Of a DNA stretch of 64,000 nt, positions 19,483 to 28,232 are shown piece after piece. Both the position numbers and the translations under genes were made by a program. The stretch comes from AWTP1-13 sp050248715 (GTDB lineage: Bacteria > Pseudomonadota > Alphaproteobacteria > Rhizobiales > Hyphomicrobiaceae), in assembly GCA_050248715.1 (NCBI GenBank), contig JBFWRV010000004.1:89627-153626 (forward strand), in the 5' to 3' direction. The notes beneath the pieces are model-generated. The model was not told where the DNA came from. It searched no databases and saw only the letters and a list, made by a program, of their open reading frames with translations. How positions within the stretch are numbered: position 1 is the first letter of the stretch; the number at the start of each line of letters is the position of its first letter.

Positions 19483-20856
19483 TCACGCGTTGGTTGCCCT
19501 GACCTCGGCGGCTGCGGCGATGCCCGCCAATCGGCCCAGCGCGGTCGCCGACAGCAGACCGTTGCCCGAGGCATAGCCGGCAGCGCCGCTTCGGCCGGAT
19601 AGCCCCCCAGCGGCGCCGCCGCCGGCGAACAGGTTGGGGATCGGCCTGCCCTTGCTATCGAGAACGCGACCATCACGGTCGACGGCGAGCCCGCCTTGCG
19701 TGTGAAACAATCCGGGCACGATGCGACATGCGTAAAGCCGCTGATCCAGAGGACCAAGGCCGAAGTCTCGCCGGCCAAAGGTGTCGGGGCGCACGCCGCG
19801 TGCCGCCTGCCGGGCGTCGCCGATCTCGGCCGTGAGCGCCGCAGGGTCGATATCGAGAGCCTTTGCCAGATCGCTTGGCGTGTCGGCCGATTTGAAGGCG
19901 CCATGGCGTGCAAGCTCGATGAACTCTTCTTCCAATGCGGCCACGTCGTACATTTTCTGGTCGAAGATGGCGTAGCGGGGTGCGGCCTGCGCCATGACCT
20001 TGGGCGTGAAGCCGGAGTAGCCCGCGCTTTCGTCGCCGAATCGCTTGCCCGCCGAGTTGACGATGATTCCTCCCTTCTCGATCGTCGTCCACGACAGCAA
20101 GCTGCCGTGCGGGTCGGAGACGGCTGCGTAGCCCTGATAGGCGCCGATGTTCGTGAGCGCCGCACCAAGAGCTTCGCCCCATAGAACGGCTTCGCCTGTC
20201 GACCCCAGGGCACCGAAATAGGGTGCGCCCGCGATCTCCGGACAGAACCTCTCAACCAGCGCCGGATTGCCTGCGTATCCGTTGACGGCGAGAATGGTCT
20301 TCGCAGCCTCGACGGTCGAGACCTCGCCCGATGCCGTCTTGATGCGAGCGCCGACGACCGCGCCGCCGTCGACGATGAGATGATCGACGCCGTTGCCGAC
20401 CGCGAGCGGAATGGCGCGCCCCGCAACACCGGCCAGCAGATCGTCGACGAGATCCTGACCGCGACGCGAGAGGGGCGCATGCAACCGGGGAACGCTATGG
20501 CCGACATGCTTGTACGCTGTCACCAGCGATAGACGGGCGCCCACGGAATCGACCAACCACTCCACAGTCGGTGCGGATTGCTCGGCAAGGCGTTGCACGA
20601 GCTCCGGGCAGTCAGTGTCGCCAGCGATACGCATGAGGTCCGCGACGAGGCGCGCCGGGCTGTCCTCGATGCCGGCCGCGCGCTGATAGCGCGTTCCCGC
20701 CCCGGGGATCGACCCCGTGGACAGCGACGAGTTGCCGCCAGGCTTGTCGCGCTTTTCCACGATTGCGACGGATGCTCCCTCGTCGTGCCCGGCAATCGCG
20801 GCCGCGAGCCCGCAGGCGCCGGCGCCGATGACGAGGATATCGATGTTCTGGCTCAT
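19483..20856 (-). CDS. FAD-dependent oxidoreductase, fumarate-reductase/3-ketosteroid-dehydrogenase type
   Basis: 457 residues from the ATG at 20856. The FAD dinucleotide motif VIGAGACGLAAAIAG is at 9-23, and GASVAIVEKRDKPGGNS follows. The second FAD contact is near the C-terminus: NLFAGGGAAGGLSG and GYASGNGLLSATALGR. The layout matches the FAD_binding_2 flavoprotein family. Members reduce or dehydrogenate alpha,beta-positions of organic acids or steroids. No signal peptide is present, so it is cytosolic. It lies 109 bases downstream of livF on the same strand and may be the last gene of the importer operon, acting on the imported compound. Confidence 0.82.
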   Translation of the reverse strand: MSQNIDILVIGAGACGLAAAIAGHDEGASVAIVEKRDKPGGNSSLSTGSIPGAGTRYQRAAGIEDSPARLVADLMRIAGDTDCPELVQRLAEQSAPTVEWLVDSVGARLSLVTAYKHVGHSVPRLHAPLSRRGQDLVDDLLAGVAGRAIPLAVGNGVDHLIVDGGAVVGARIKTASGEVSTVEAAKTILAVNGYAGNPALVERFCPEIAGAPYFGALGSTGEAVLWGEALGAALTNIGAYQGYAAVSDPHGSLLSWTTIEKGGIIVNSAGKRFGDESAGYSGFTPKVMAQAAPRYAIFDQKMYDVAALEEEFIELARHGAFKSADTPSDLAKALDIDPAALTAEIGDARQAARGVRPDTFGRRDFGLGPLDQRLYACRIVPGLFHTQGGLAVDRDGRVLDSKGRPIPNLFAGGGAAGGLSGRSGAAGYASGNGLLSATALGRLAGIAAAAEVRATNA

Positions 20857-20965
20857 TGATCGGGGTCCCAAGCGAATCTTGACCAGTCTCGCCGCGCGAG
20901 CGGGTTCATGCAACGTTGGGTTTATGCGGCCAACCGCATGACGCGCTCTTCGGCCGGGCGCCCCT

Positions 20966-21655
20966 TCAAAACCACTGCCATAGGTCCTTCTTCGCTTCGA
21001 GCTCGCGCGCGGATCCGTCGAATACCATCCGGCCGGCCTTGAGAATGACTGCGCGGTCGACGGCCTTCAGCGTGATCGGGACGTTCTGCTCCACGATGAG
21101 AAGTCCGGTGCCATAGCGCTCGTTCACCTCCAGGAGCCGCTTCATCACGGCATCGATGATGATCGGCGCCAGTCCGGTGCAGGGCTCGTCGAGCAGGAGC
21201 CATTTGGGCTGCGTCATCAAAGCCATGCCCAGCGCCAGCATTTGCTGTTCGCCGCCGCTCATGGAACCCGCCGGCTGCGCGCGCCGTGCATTCAGGATCG
21301 GAAACAGCTCATAGATCCGCGTGCTGAATGACGCGTCGAAGAGCAGGCCCGAGATATTGAGGTTCTGCTCTACCGACAAATTCGGGAAGACATTGTGCCC
21401 CTGAGGCACATAGGCGATACCGGAGCGCACCGTGCCTGCCACGTTCCCGGCTTCGATCGGCCGCCCGGCGAATGTGACGGTGCCGGCGCTCGGGGCGTGC
21501 TCACCGACGATGCATTTGAGAAGCGTGGTCTTGCCGGCCCCGTTGTGGCCGAAAACGCCGACGCGCGCCTTCTCCTCCAGTTTCAGCGTGACGCCGCTCA
21601 GCGCGGTCAGCGGACCATAGCCGGCAGACAGGTTCTCGATTGCGAGCATATGCAT
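20966..21655 (-). CDS. livF: Branched-chain amino acid-type ABC transporter ATPase (LivF-like)
   Basis: 230 residues from the ATG at 21655 (a second ATG at 21649 is possible). Walker A is GHNGAGKTT, the signature MSGGEQQMLALGMAL, and Walker B LLLDEPCTGLAP, followed by the switch histidine region replaced by VEQN as usual in LivF. It energises the LivH-LivM permease together with LivG. The livG stop lies five bases upstream. HAAT-family importers of this type carry amino acids, amides, urea or aromatic acids, so the leucine name does not fix the substrate. Confidence 0.9.
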   Translation of the reverse strand: MHMLAIENLSAGYGPLTALSGVTLKLEEKARVGVFGHNGAGKTTLLKCIVGEHAPSAGTVTFAGRPIEAGNVAGTVRSGIAYVPQGHNVFPNLSVEQNLNISGLLFDASFSTRIYELFPILNARRAQPAGSMSGGEQQMLALGMALMTQPKWLLLDEPCTGLAPIIIDAVMKRLLEVNERYGTGLLIVEQNVPITLKAVDRAVILKAGRMVFDGSARELEAKKDLWQWF

Positions 21656-21660
21656 GCGTC

Positions 21661-22410
21661 TCAATGCCCGAAATAGAGCTCGGTGAGTTCGGGGTTGGCG
21701 ATCAGTTCTGCGACGCTGCCTCGGGCCATAATGCGGCCTTGAAACATGAACACCGCTTCGTCGCAGAGATCGTGGATGAAAGCGACGTTGTGCTCGACCA
21801 CACATACCGCCACGCCGGAGGCAGCAACATCGCGCACAACCCGCTGCATTGTCTCGTAAGCCTGTCCTTCGACGCCGGCCATGGGCTCGTCAAGCAGAAG
21901 GCACCGGGCATCGGTCATCAGCGCACGCGCGACACCGACGAGCTTCTGCTGCCCATAGGGCAGGTCGCCGATGGACTTGTCGGCCGCATCCGGCAAGCCG
22001 ATGCGGGCGAGAATATCCAGGGCTCTCTTGCGCGCACTTTCCGCCGCTGACCGTATCTTGCTCCGCCCGAACATCAGCGTCACGAGCGACTCTGCCGGGT
22101 AAAGTCGTGCACCGATGATGATATTGTCGATCACCGACAGGGACGGGAAGAGACGGACGTGCTGCCAGGTGCGCGCCAATCCTCGCCGCGCACGTTCGTG
22201 CAGAGCCAGGCCGTCAAGCGAGCTGCCATCGAGTGCGACCGTGCCGCCGTTCGCCGGATAGAGACCTGAGACGAGATTGAACAGGGACGTCTTGCCGGCG
22301 CCATTCGGGCCGATCAAGCCCAGGATACGCCCCTGACGCATCACCAGATCGACATTGTCTGCAACAACGATGCCGCCGAAGCTCTTTGAGAGGCCTTTGA
22401 TCTCGAGCAT
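21661..22410 (-). CDS. livG: Branched-chain amino acid-type ABC transporter ATPase (LivG-like)
   Basis: 249 residues from the ATG at 22410, preceded by GGGGAGG eight bases upstream; an ATG at 22437 overlaps livM. Walker A is GPNGAGKTS, the signature is LPYGQQKLVGVARAL, and Walker B is LLLDEPMAGV. VVEHNVAFIHDLCDEAVFM is the typical LivG D-loop and H-loop. Coding for livM ends two bases before this start, in a TGAGATG junction, showing translational coupling. It is a subunit of the same importer. Confidence 0.9.
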   Translation of the reverse strand: MLEIKGLSKSFGGIVVADNVDLVMRQGRILGLIGPNGAGKTSLFNLVSGLYPANGGTVALDGSSLDGLALHERARRGLARTWQHVRLFPSLSVIDNIIIGARLYPAESLVTLMFGRSKIRSAAESARKRALDILARIGLPDAADKSIGDLPYGQQKLVGVARALMTDARCLLLDEPMAGVEGQAYETMQRVVRDVAASGVAVCVVEHNVAFIHDLCDEAVFMFQGRIMARGSVAELIANPELTELYFGH

Positions 22411-22411
22411 C

Positions 22412-23299
22412 TCAGGCGCCTCCCCGCCCGCTGCCATGCGCCCGCCAGGTACTGCCCGCCTGCACCAGCCCGCCCGGGCGCAGGAACATGAAGATGAGCA
22501 CCAGGCCGGTGAACAGCAATCCCTGCAGGGGTCCCAGGATCACCGGCGGCAGATTGAGGAACGTGATGGCTTGCGGCAGACTTTGGAGCAGGATTGCGCC
22601 GACCACAGGCCCCCACGGCGTCTTGAGGCCGCCGACCACGACCATCGTCAGGATGGTCGCGGACATCAGGATCTCGAACTGCTCCGATGTGACGAACCGG
22701 AAATAGTGTGCATAGAGCGCGCCCGCGAACCCGGCGATCCCGGAGCCGAGGGCGAACAGCGAGACTTTGATCCATTTTGCGTCGCGTCCGAGAGCGGCGA
22801 AGGCCTGCTCGTCGTCCCGCATCGCGCTGATTGCCCTGCCGTAGTCGCTGTGCGCGATCCAGCGCACCAGGAGCACGACCCCGATTGCCGCCACGATCAC
22901 CAAGGCCACATAGGCTTCGCGCCCGAAAGTCGGCACCAGAAATGCGGGAATGCCCGAGACGCCGCTTGCCCCGCCCGTGAAGCGAAGGTTCTTGATCAGC
23001 TCGATCATGCCCAGTTGGAACCCGATGCTTGCAATCAGCAGATAGTCGCCGGAGATGCGCAATGCAGGTAACGCCATGGCGATCGACAGTACCGTGGCTA
23101 GGAGGGCGCCGACGAGTATGCTCAGCGGTATGGGCAGCCCGAGATCGCGGGCCAGCAGTGCCGAGGTATAGGCGCCGAGCCCGTAGAAGATCGGGTGGGC
23201 GATGGAGATCAGTCCTCCGTAGCCGATGATGAGATTGAAGCTCGACGCCAGAATTACGAACAAGCCGATGAGGATGATCACGGAATAGATGTAGTCCAT
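22412..23299 (-). CDS. livM: Branched-chain amino acid-type ABC permease (LivM-like)
   Basis: 295 residues with about nine hydrophobic helices. The N-terminus has LASSFNLIIGYGGLISIAHP, the LivM hallmark (usually NLxxGYxGQxSLGHA). The cytosolic EAA-type loop is DYGRAISAMRDDEQAFAALG. It pairs with LivH in the inner-membrane channel. It is downstream of livH by 47 bases and directly upstream of livG. Confidence 0.9.
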   Translation of the reverse strand: MDYIYSVIILIGLFVILASSFNLIIGYGGLISIAHPIFYGLGAYTSALLARDLGLPIPLSILVGALLATVLSIAMALPALRISGDYLLIASIGFQLGMIELIKNLRFTGGASGVSGIPAFLVPTFGREAYVALVIVAAIGVVLLVRWIAHSDYGRAISAMRDDEQAFAALGRDAKWIKVSLFALGSGIAGFAGALYAHYFRFVTSEQFEILMSATILTMVVVGGLKTPWGPVVGAILLQSLPQAITFLNLPPVILGPLQGLLFTGLVLIFMFLRPGGLVQAGSTWRAHGSGRGGA

Positions 23300-23346
23300 G
23301 CTTTCGCTCCCGACCGGTCAGCCTGGCGGCGGCCTCGCCGCGTCCA

Positions 23347-24243
23347 TCAGCGCGCGAACGTCCTGATGCGTGGGGGCAGCCGGATACCCTGCGGAAAGAA
23401 GATGATCGTTACGAACAGGAACACGTAGAGCAGAAACCCCTGCCACTCCGACGGGATGACGAGGATGCTCGAGTTCTGCACGATGCCGAGCAGCACGGCG
23501 GCAAGTGCCGCTCCCCCGATCCGTCCGATTCCGCCCAGGATCGTGGCAAGCGCCGCAAAGAGCATCAATTCGAGACTGGTCAGGGGCTGCACCTGCGCGC
23601 GCGTGCCGTAGAGGAACATGCCTGTCGTAATGAACATGGCGGCGATCAGCATCGTCAGCATGTACACCGATCGGCGGTTGATGCCGTAGAGCTCCGCCAG
23701 GCTTGCATTGTCCGAGACCGCCACCATGAACTGTCCCCATCTGGTGAAGCGCAAGAACGCCCATAGGGACAGCAACAGGCCCGAGGTCGTCGCGATGGCC
23801 GGAAGGTCCCAGGCACTGATGGCGATGTCGCGGACGATCGTCACGGGCCAGAACAGTTGCGGGAAGATCGTCTTCGGCCAGGTGCCGAACAGCAGCATGG
23901 CGAGATAGGCAATGAACTCGGACGCCACGATCGTGAAGATGAAGACGAACATGGGCGAGGAGTTGTTGCGGCGGAGTGCGGCAAATCCAAATCTCTCCAG
24001 CACCCAGGCGCCGCCCATTGTCGCGCCGAGTGCGACCACGAACGCAACTGCTCCTCCCGCCCCAAGCCCGGCAACCATCCCGTGAGCGGCATAGAAGGCG
24101 ATGGTCATCAAGCCCGCCTGCGCGAAGTTGAAGACCCCGTTGACCTTCAGCACGAGGGAGAAGGCCACGGCAAACATCACGTAGTAGCTGCTGGTCGCGA
24201 GCGAAGTCCAAAGGATCTGCGCCACGGTCGTCAGATTGAACAT
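23347..24243 (-). CDS. livH: Branched-chain amino acid-type ABC permease (LivH-like)
   Basis: 298 residues, about eight hydrophobic helices. KVNGVFNFAQAGLMTIAFY near residue 33 corresponds to the conserved GVxNFAxGxxMMLGAY motif. The coupling loop contains AVSDNASLAELYGINRR. It lies 163 bases downstream of the binding-protein gene, with a strong hairpin in the gap that may set lower expression than the binding protein. Confidence 0.9.
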   Translation of the reverse strand: MFNLTTVAQILWTSLATSSYYVMFAVAFSLVLKVNGVFNFAQAGLMTIAFYAAHGMVAGLGAGGAVAFVVALGATMGGAWVLERFGFAALRRNNSSPMFVFIFTIVASEFIAYLAMLLFGTWPKTIFPQLFWPVTIVRDIAISAWDLPAIATTSGLLLSLWAFLRFTRWGQFMVAVSDNASLAELYGINRRSVYMLTMLIAAMFITTGMFLYGTRAQVQPLTSLELMLFAALATILGGIGRIGGAALAAVLLGIVQNSSILVIPSEWQGFLLYVFLFVTIIFFPQGIRLPPRIRTFAR

Positions 24244-24352
24244 GATAACCCGTCGGGCACGCGAACGGCGCGATCCTGGATGGCGGGACCGGCGCGAGCG
24301 CTGGGATTGCTGTCACATCAGGCGGTCGTCCCGCTTGAGCGCGGCTCGTGCG

Positions 24353-24385
24353 CTCCGCCGCCGGTGACAGCCTTCGGCGGCGGAG
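24353..24385 (-). terminator. Intercistronic hairpin downstream of livJ
   Basis: Perfect 11-bp inverted repeat CTCCGCCGCCG / CGGCGGCGGAG around an 11-base loop, between livJ and livH. There is no T-run, so read-through is expected. Such hairpins after binding-protein genes commonly block 3' exonucleases and raise the level of the first cistron relative to the permease genes. Confidence 0.6.
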
Positions 24386-24406
24386 ACGCAACCTGGGCAT
24401 GACCGC

Positions 24407-25579
24407 TCACTTGGTGATGTCTTTGGGTACCCACTTGCCGTTCTTCACTTCGACGAGATAGACGGGCTTGGACACGGTATGGCTGTCCGAGACGGTCACG
24501 GATCCCGTCAAGGGGAGGTCGAAGGTCGCCAGCGCAAGCATTTCCTTGCGGAAGTTCTCTCCGGTCGGTGCAAGTCCCTTCTTGTCCATCGATGTCAGGA
24601 TTGCAGCGACCATGTGGGGAGCGTCATGCAGGTACTGCGTGTACGGCAGGCCGTTCGGCTCGCGCTTTTCTTCTTTCCTCCAGCGCTCGACATATTCGGC
24701 GACTGCCGGCAGATCGCTGACACCCGGCGCCAGCGAGGTGGCGATGATACCCTCGGCCGCCTGCCCGAGCTGTTCGATCACTTTGGGATTGTAGAGGCCC
24801 GAGTAGGAGGTGATCGGCTGGTTGAGACCCAATTGGCGCATCTGCGCCACGACCTGCGGCATGTCGCCGACGAGACCATGCAGATGGATGATGTCGGGCT
24901 GCGCCGAGCGCACCTTCAGCAGGGCGCCCGTGAAGTCGGTGGCCTTGGGGTCATAGGCCTCGTAGGCGACGACCTGCCCGCCGGCCTTGGTGAAGGTGTC
25001 CCTGTAAACGCCGGCCGCGACGATGCCGGTGTCGTTGTTGATGTACAGGACCGCGGCCTTTTTCTTTCCGATCTTCTCGGCCGAGTAGCGGGCCACCGCG
25101 GCGACATCCACGTCGGCGAGCGGGAAGGTGGTGTAGACGTAGTCGCCAAGCTTGGCGACATCGGGCGAATTGGCGCCTATCGACAGCTCGACCACCTTGT
25201 TGTCGTTGGCAATCGGCGCGACCGCACGCACCACCGACGACCAGGCCGTGATGAACACCGGCACTTTCTCGACGCTGACGAGGCGGTTGACCGCGTTGAT
25301 GCCGACTTGCGGATCGGCCTGCGTGTCGAGCGTTATCATCTCGAGCTTCTTGCCGTTGATGCCGCCCTTGGCGTTGATTGCATCGACGGCCCATTGCGCA
25401 GCCTTCACCTGATCGGCGCCATAGAGCGCCTGCGACCCGGACAAGGGCATCGCGAGTCCAAACTTGTACGTCGCGGGTGTCTGTGCGGGAGCTGTGGCGG
25501 AAAGTGTCATAAGCAGCATTGCGGCGCCGCCTGCCATGAGTGCGGTGCGACGGCTGCACAGATCGCTTCGCGTCATCAT
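24407..25579 (-). CDS. livJ: Branched-chain amino acid-type ABC periplasmic binding protein (LivJ-like)
   Basis: 390 residues from the ATG at 25579, with GGAGG eight bases upstream; longer in-frame starts are not conserved. The N-terminus MMTRSDLCSRRTALMAGG has a twin-arginine-like SRRTAL motif and a hydrophobic stretch, so export is clear although Sec or Tat is undecided. The mature part begins FGLAMPLSGSQALYGADQVK, the Peripla_BP_6 type I fold. It is the first gene of a livJHMGF run. Related proteins bind amino acids, amides, aromatics or urea derivatives. The adjacent amide hydrolases and flavoprotein make an amide or cyclic acid plausible. Confidence 0.88.
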   Translation of the reverse strand: MMTRSDLCSRRTALMAGGAAMLLMTLSATAPAQTPATYKFGLAMPLSGSQALYGADQVKAAQWAVDAINAKGGINGKKLEMITLDTQADPQVGINAVNRLVSVEKVPVFITAWSSVVRAVAPIANDNKVVELSIGANSPDVAKLGDYVYTTFPLADVDVAAVARYSAEKIGKKKAAVLYINNDTGIVAAGVYRDTFTKAGGQVVAYEAYDPKATDFTGALLKVRSAQPDIIHLHGLVGDMPQVVAQMRQLGLNQPITSYSGLYNPKVIEQLGQAAEGIIATSLAPGVSDLPAVAEYVERWRKEEKREPNGLPYTQYLHDAPHMVAAILTSMDKKGLAPTGENFRKEMLALATFDLPLTGSVTVSDSHTVSKPVYLVEVKNGKWVPKDITK

Positions 25580-26205
25580 GTGATCAACCTCCGTGGCGTT
25601 GTTGTCGTATGAGCGGCGAATTAAGTACTGCTCCTCAATGGGACCGTCGCCGGTAACTTTCCCGGCGCCCTCGGCGATAGCCCGACGCTTGGGCCGGTGC
25701 GTCGGCCAAAGCCGGCAGTCGCATGGGCGCGTCTTGCCTCTGAGGAAATGATGCCGTCCCGCCGACTCTTTGGTGTGCTCATCGGCGGTCTCTCCCCGGC
25801 CGCGTCGATGGGCTGCGGGGCGGTTCTCGAGCGCGTGCATCCACCCGCCCTTGTCGACTGTCTGCAGCCATGTGGCATGAAAGCACTCGCCCACCTGCGT
25901 GGCAAGCAGGTGTCTGCATCATGAAGCGTTGGCATGCCGCGCCAGGGTGATCGGCAGGCTGCTGACTGGTCATACTTGGTTCGCCACCCCGCGAGGCAGG
26001 GATCCACGCATGCGGGTCGCGCGGATGCCCCTCTACGCAGGCATGACGATCCGCGAAGAACCCATCCTCCGGACTTGATATCATGCGGATGAGGCGCGAT
26101 GCGGTGGCGAACGCACAATAGTGGGCTTCGCGGATCAGGCGGCGGAAAGCAAGCGGTGGGTTCGGCCGGTGCCGATGCGGTGGGGCCGCTCGGGCACTGC
26201 AGGTC
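25580..26205. other. Intergenic region between the liv operon and leuD
   Basis: 626 bases with no convincing gene. The livJ-proximal part must hold the liv promoter, but I could not assign hexamers. The part nearest leuD contains a probable dispersed repeat, listed separately. Open frames here have repeat-derived translations and no ribosome sites. Confidence 0.5.
25960..26110. repeat. Probable dispersed intergenic repeat
   Basis: The stretch with CGAGGCAGGGATCC (about 26001) and GGATGCCCCTCTACGC (about 26025) followed by GCATGACG resembles the palindromic genome-wide repeats of Bradyrhizobium and Methylobacterium relatives, in which GGATCC and GCATCC arms frame imperfect inverted sequence. 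Conceptual translations of such repeats often read IKSGGWVLRGSSCLRR, as this one does. Recognition is by memory of the pattern; only one copy is in the window. Confidence 0.45.
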
Positions 26206-26811
26206 TCAGAGCCACGACACCGTGCGCTCGTAGGCCTTCTCGAACGCATCGATCTGCTCGTCGAGGCCGAGGGTGAAAGCCAGTTCGTCCGCACCGTCCA
26301 GAAGGCACTGCTTCCGGAATGGATCGATCTCGAAGGCATGCGGCACCCCGTCCGACCCAGTCACGCACTGGGCCTCGAGGTCGACCTTGATCCGCGTGCC
26401 GGGTGCCTGCACCAGCGCCGTGATGAAGGCGTCTACTGTTGAAGCCGGCAGCACCACCGGCAGCAACCCGTTCTGCAGGCTGTTGTTGAAGAATATATCG
26501 CCGAAGCTGGGGGCGATCACCGCCCTGATGCCATAGTCGTAGAGCGCCCACACGGCGTGCTCGCGCGAGGAGCCGCAGCCGAAGTTTCGATCCGCCACGA
26601 CAACGCGCGCATCGCGAAACTCCGGCCGGTTGAGAATGAACTCGGCCCTGGGTGTCCCGCCATCGTCGAAGCGCAAGTCGTGAAAGAGAAGATGTCCCCA
26701 TCCGTCGCCCCGTTTGCGCCAAAGGAAGCGCGCGGGAATGATCTGGTCGGTGTCGATATTGGGCACCCCCAACGGCGCGGCCACGGCGTCCAGCGGCTTG
26801 AAGGGTTCCAT
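26206..26811 (-). CDS. leuD: 3-isopropylmalate dehydratase-like small subunit
   Basis: 201 residues, normal LeuD length. IDTDQIIPARFL near 19-30 and NFGCGSSREHA at about 76-86 form the swivelling domain that completes the aconitase-type active site. It pairs with the LeuC-like subunit encoded one base upstream. The partner gene arrangement, with an isocitrate-lyase/PEP-mutase family lyase first and no leuB, argues against a simple leucine-biosynthetic role. It may hydrate or dehydrate a different methyl-branched dicarboxylate. Confidence 0.85.
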   Translation of the reverse strand: MEPFKPLDAVAAPLGVPNIDTDQIIPARFLWRKRGDGWGHLLFHDLRFDDGGTPRAEFILNRPEFRDARVVVADRNFGCGSSREHAVWALYDYGIRAVIAPSFGDIFFNNSLQNGLLPVVLPASTVDAFITALVQAPGTRIKVDLEAQCVTGSDGVPHAFEIDPFRKQCLLDGADELAFTLGLDEQIDAFEKAYERTVSWL

Positions 26812-26812
26812 A

Positions 26813-28222
26813 TCAGGACCTCGTCAGGAGCTGCCGCACATCGCTGAGCCTGCCTGTGACGGCGGCGGCGACCGCCATCACCGGGCTCACCAGGTGCGTG
26901 CGGGCGCCTTTTCCTTGCCGCCCGACGAAGTTTCGATTTGACGTCGATGCGCAGCGATCGCCCGGCGCGACCAGGTCGCCGTTCATGCCGACGCACATGG
27001 AGCAACCCGGTTCGCGCCATTCGAAGCCGGCGCGCTTGAAGATGGCGTCGAGGCCCTCCATCTCGGCCTGCGCTTTCACGAGGCCTGATCCCGGCACAAC
27101 CATTGTCGGCACGATCGCCTGCCGGCCGTCGGCTATCTTGGCAGCGGCGCGCAGGTCCTCGATGCGGCTGTTGGTGCAGGAGCCGATGAACACGCGGTTG
27201 ACGGCGATCTGCGACAGCGGTTCGCCCGGAGCGAGGCCCATGTAGTCCAGCGCACGCTTCATGGCGTCGCGGCTCGCGGCATCGGGCGCCGCCGCAGGGT
27301 CGGGGACGGCACCGGTGATCGGTGCGGCGGCTTCGGGGCTGGTTCCCCATGTCACCATCGGCTCGATCTCCGCGGCGTCGAGATGCGCTTCGCGGTCGAA
27401 GCGGGCTTCGGGATCCGTCGGCAACAGGCGCCAGCCGGCCAGCGCCTTGTCCCAGTCGGTTCCCTTCGGCGCGTAGGGACGCCCGTGCAGATACCGGTAG
27501 GTCGTATCGTCGGGCGCCACCATGCCCGCGCGCGCGCCGGCCTCGATCGACATGTTGCAGACCGTCAGCCGCCCCTCCATGCTGAGATCGCGGATGGTCG
27601 ACCCGGCATACTCGATGACGTGGCCGGTGCCACCGGCAGCGCTGATCTTGGCGATGATGGCGAGGATGACATCCTTTGCGTGCACGCCCGGAGCCAGCGT
27701 GCCGTCAACGGTCACGCGCATGTTCTTGGGCTTGTGCTGCCACAAGGTCTGGGTGGCCAGCACGTGGGCAACCTCCGACGCACCCACTCCGAAGGCCAGC
27801 GCGCCCACGGCCCCGTGCGTTGCCGTGTGACTGTCGCCGCAGACGATGACCATGCCGGGCTGGCTCAGACCCTGTTCCGGGCCGACCACATGAACGATGC
27901 CCTGGCGGCGATCGTTGAGGCCGAACAGGGTCACGCCGGCGGATCGCGCGTGAGCCTCCAGATCCTCCACCATGCCGCGGCGGCTCGGCTCGTTGATCGC
28001 GGCGAGCCCTCGACCCAGCGTCGACACGTAGTGGTCGGGCGTTGCGAAAGTGCGGTCCGGGCGGCGGACCGGAAGCTGCCTCGACTTGAGGGTGCGGAAG
28101 GCGTTGCTGGAGCCGTCGTGAACGAGATGGCGGTCGATATGCAGCAGGGTTGCCCCGTCAGCCCGCACCTGGACGGCATGTGACGACCAGATCTTGTCGA
28201 ATAACGTCGCGGGCTCCGCCAT
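26813..28222 (-). CDS. leuC: 3-isopropylmalate dehydratase-like large subunit
   Basis: 469 residues, normal LeuC length. HIDRHLVHDGSSNAF replaces the more usual HLVHEVTSPQAF. CGDSHTATHGAVG starts near 130. The 4Fe-4S ligands are visible: Cys in IGSCTNSR and the pair in GCSMCVGMN. LeuC-LeuD dehydrates and rehydrates 2-isopropylmalate, while paralogues act on citraconate, dimethylmaleate or homoaconitate. The divergent N-terminal region and the operon with a PEP-mutase/isocitrate-lyase-type enzyme suggest a paralogue. The start follows the lyase stop by 10 bases. Confidence 0.85.
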   Translation of the reverse strand: MAEPATLFDKIWSSHAVQVRADGATLLHIDRHLVHDGSSNAFRTLKSRQLPVRRPDRTFATPDHYVSTLGRGLAAINEPSRRGMVEDLEAHARSAGVTLFGLNDRRQGIVHVVGPEQGLSQPGMVIVCGDSHTATHGAVGALAFGVGASEVAHVLATQTLWQHKPKNMRVTVDGTLAPGVHAKDVILAIIAKISAAGGTGHVIEYAGSTIRDLSMEGRLTVCNMSIEAGARAGMVAPDDTTYRYLHGRPYAPKGTDWDKALAGWRLLPTDPEARFDREAHLDAAEIEPMVTWGTSPEAAAPITGAVPDPAAAPDAASRDAMKRALDYMGLAPGEPLSQIAVNRVFIGSCTNSRIEDLRAAAKIADGRQAIVPTMVVPGSGLVKAQAEMEGLDAIFKRAGFEWREPGCSMCVGMNGDLVAPGDRCASTSNRNFVGRQGKGARTHLVSPVMAVAAAVTGRLSDVRQLLTRS

Positions 28223-28232
28223 CGGTCGCTCC

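Noticed and set aside
25621..26118. Minus-strand frame in the liv-leuD spacer reading IKSGGWVLRGSSCLRR
   Set aside because: This is the translation pattern of a dispersed intergenic repeat rather than a protein.
26206..28222. Simple leucine-biosynthesis leuCD annotation
   Set aside because: Not excluded, but the operon with a C-C lyase and the absence of leuB make a catabolic paralogue at least as likely, so it is reported as uncertain.
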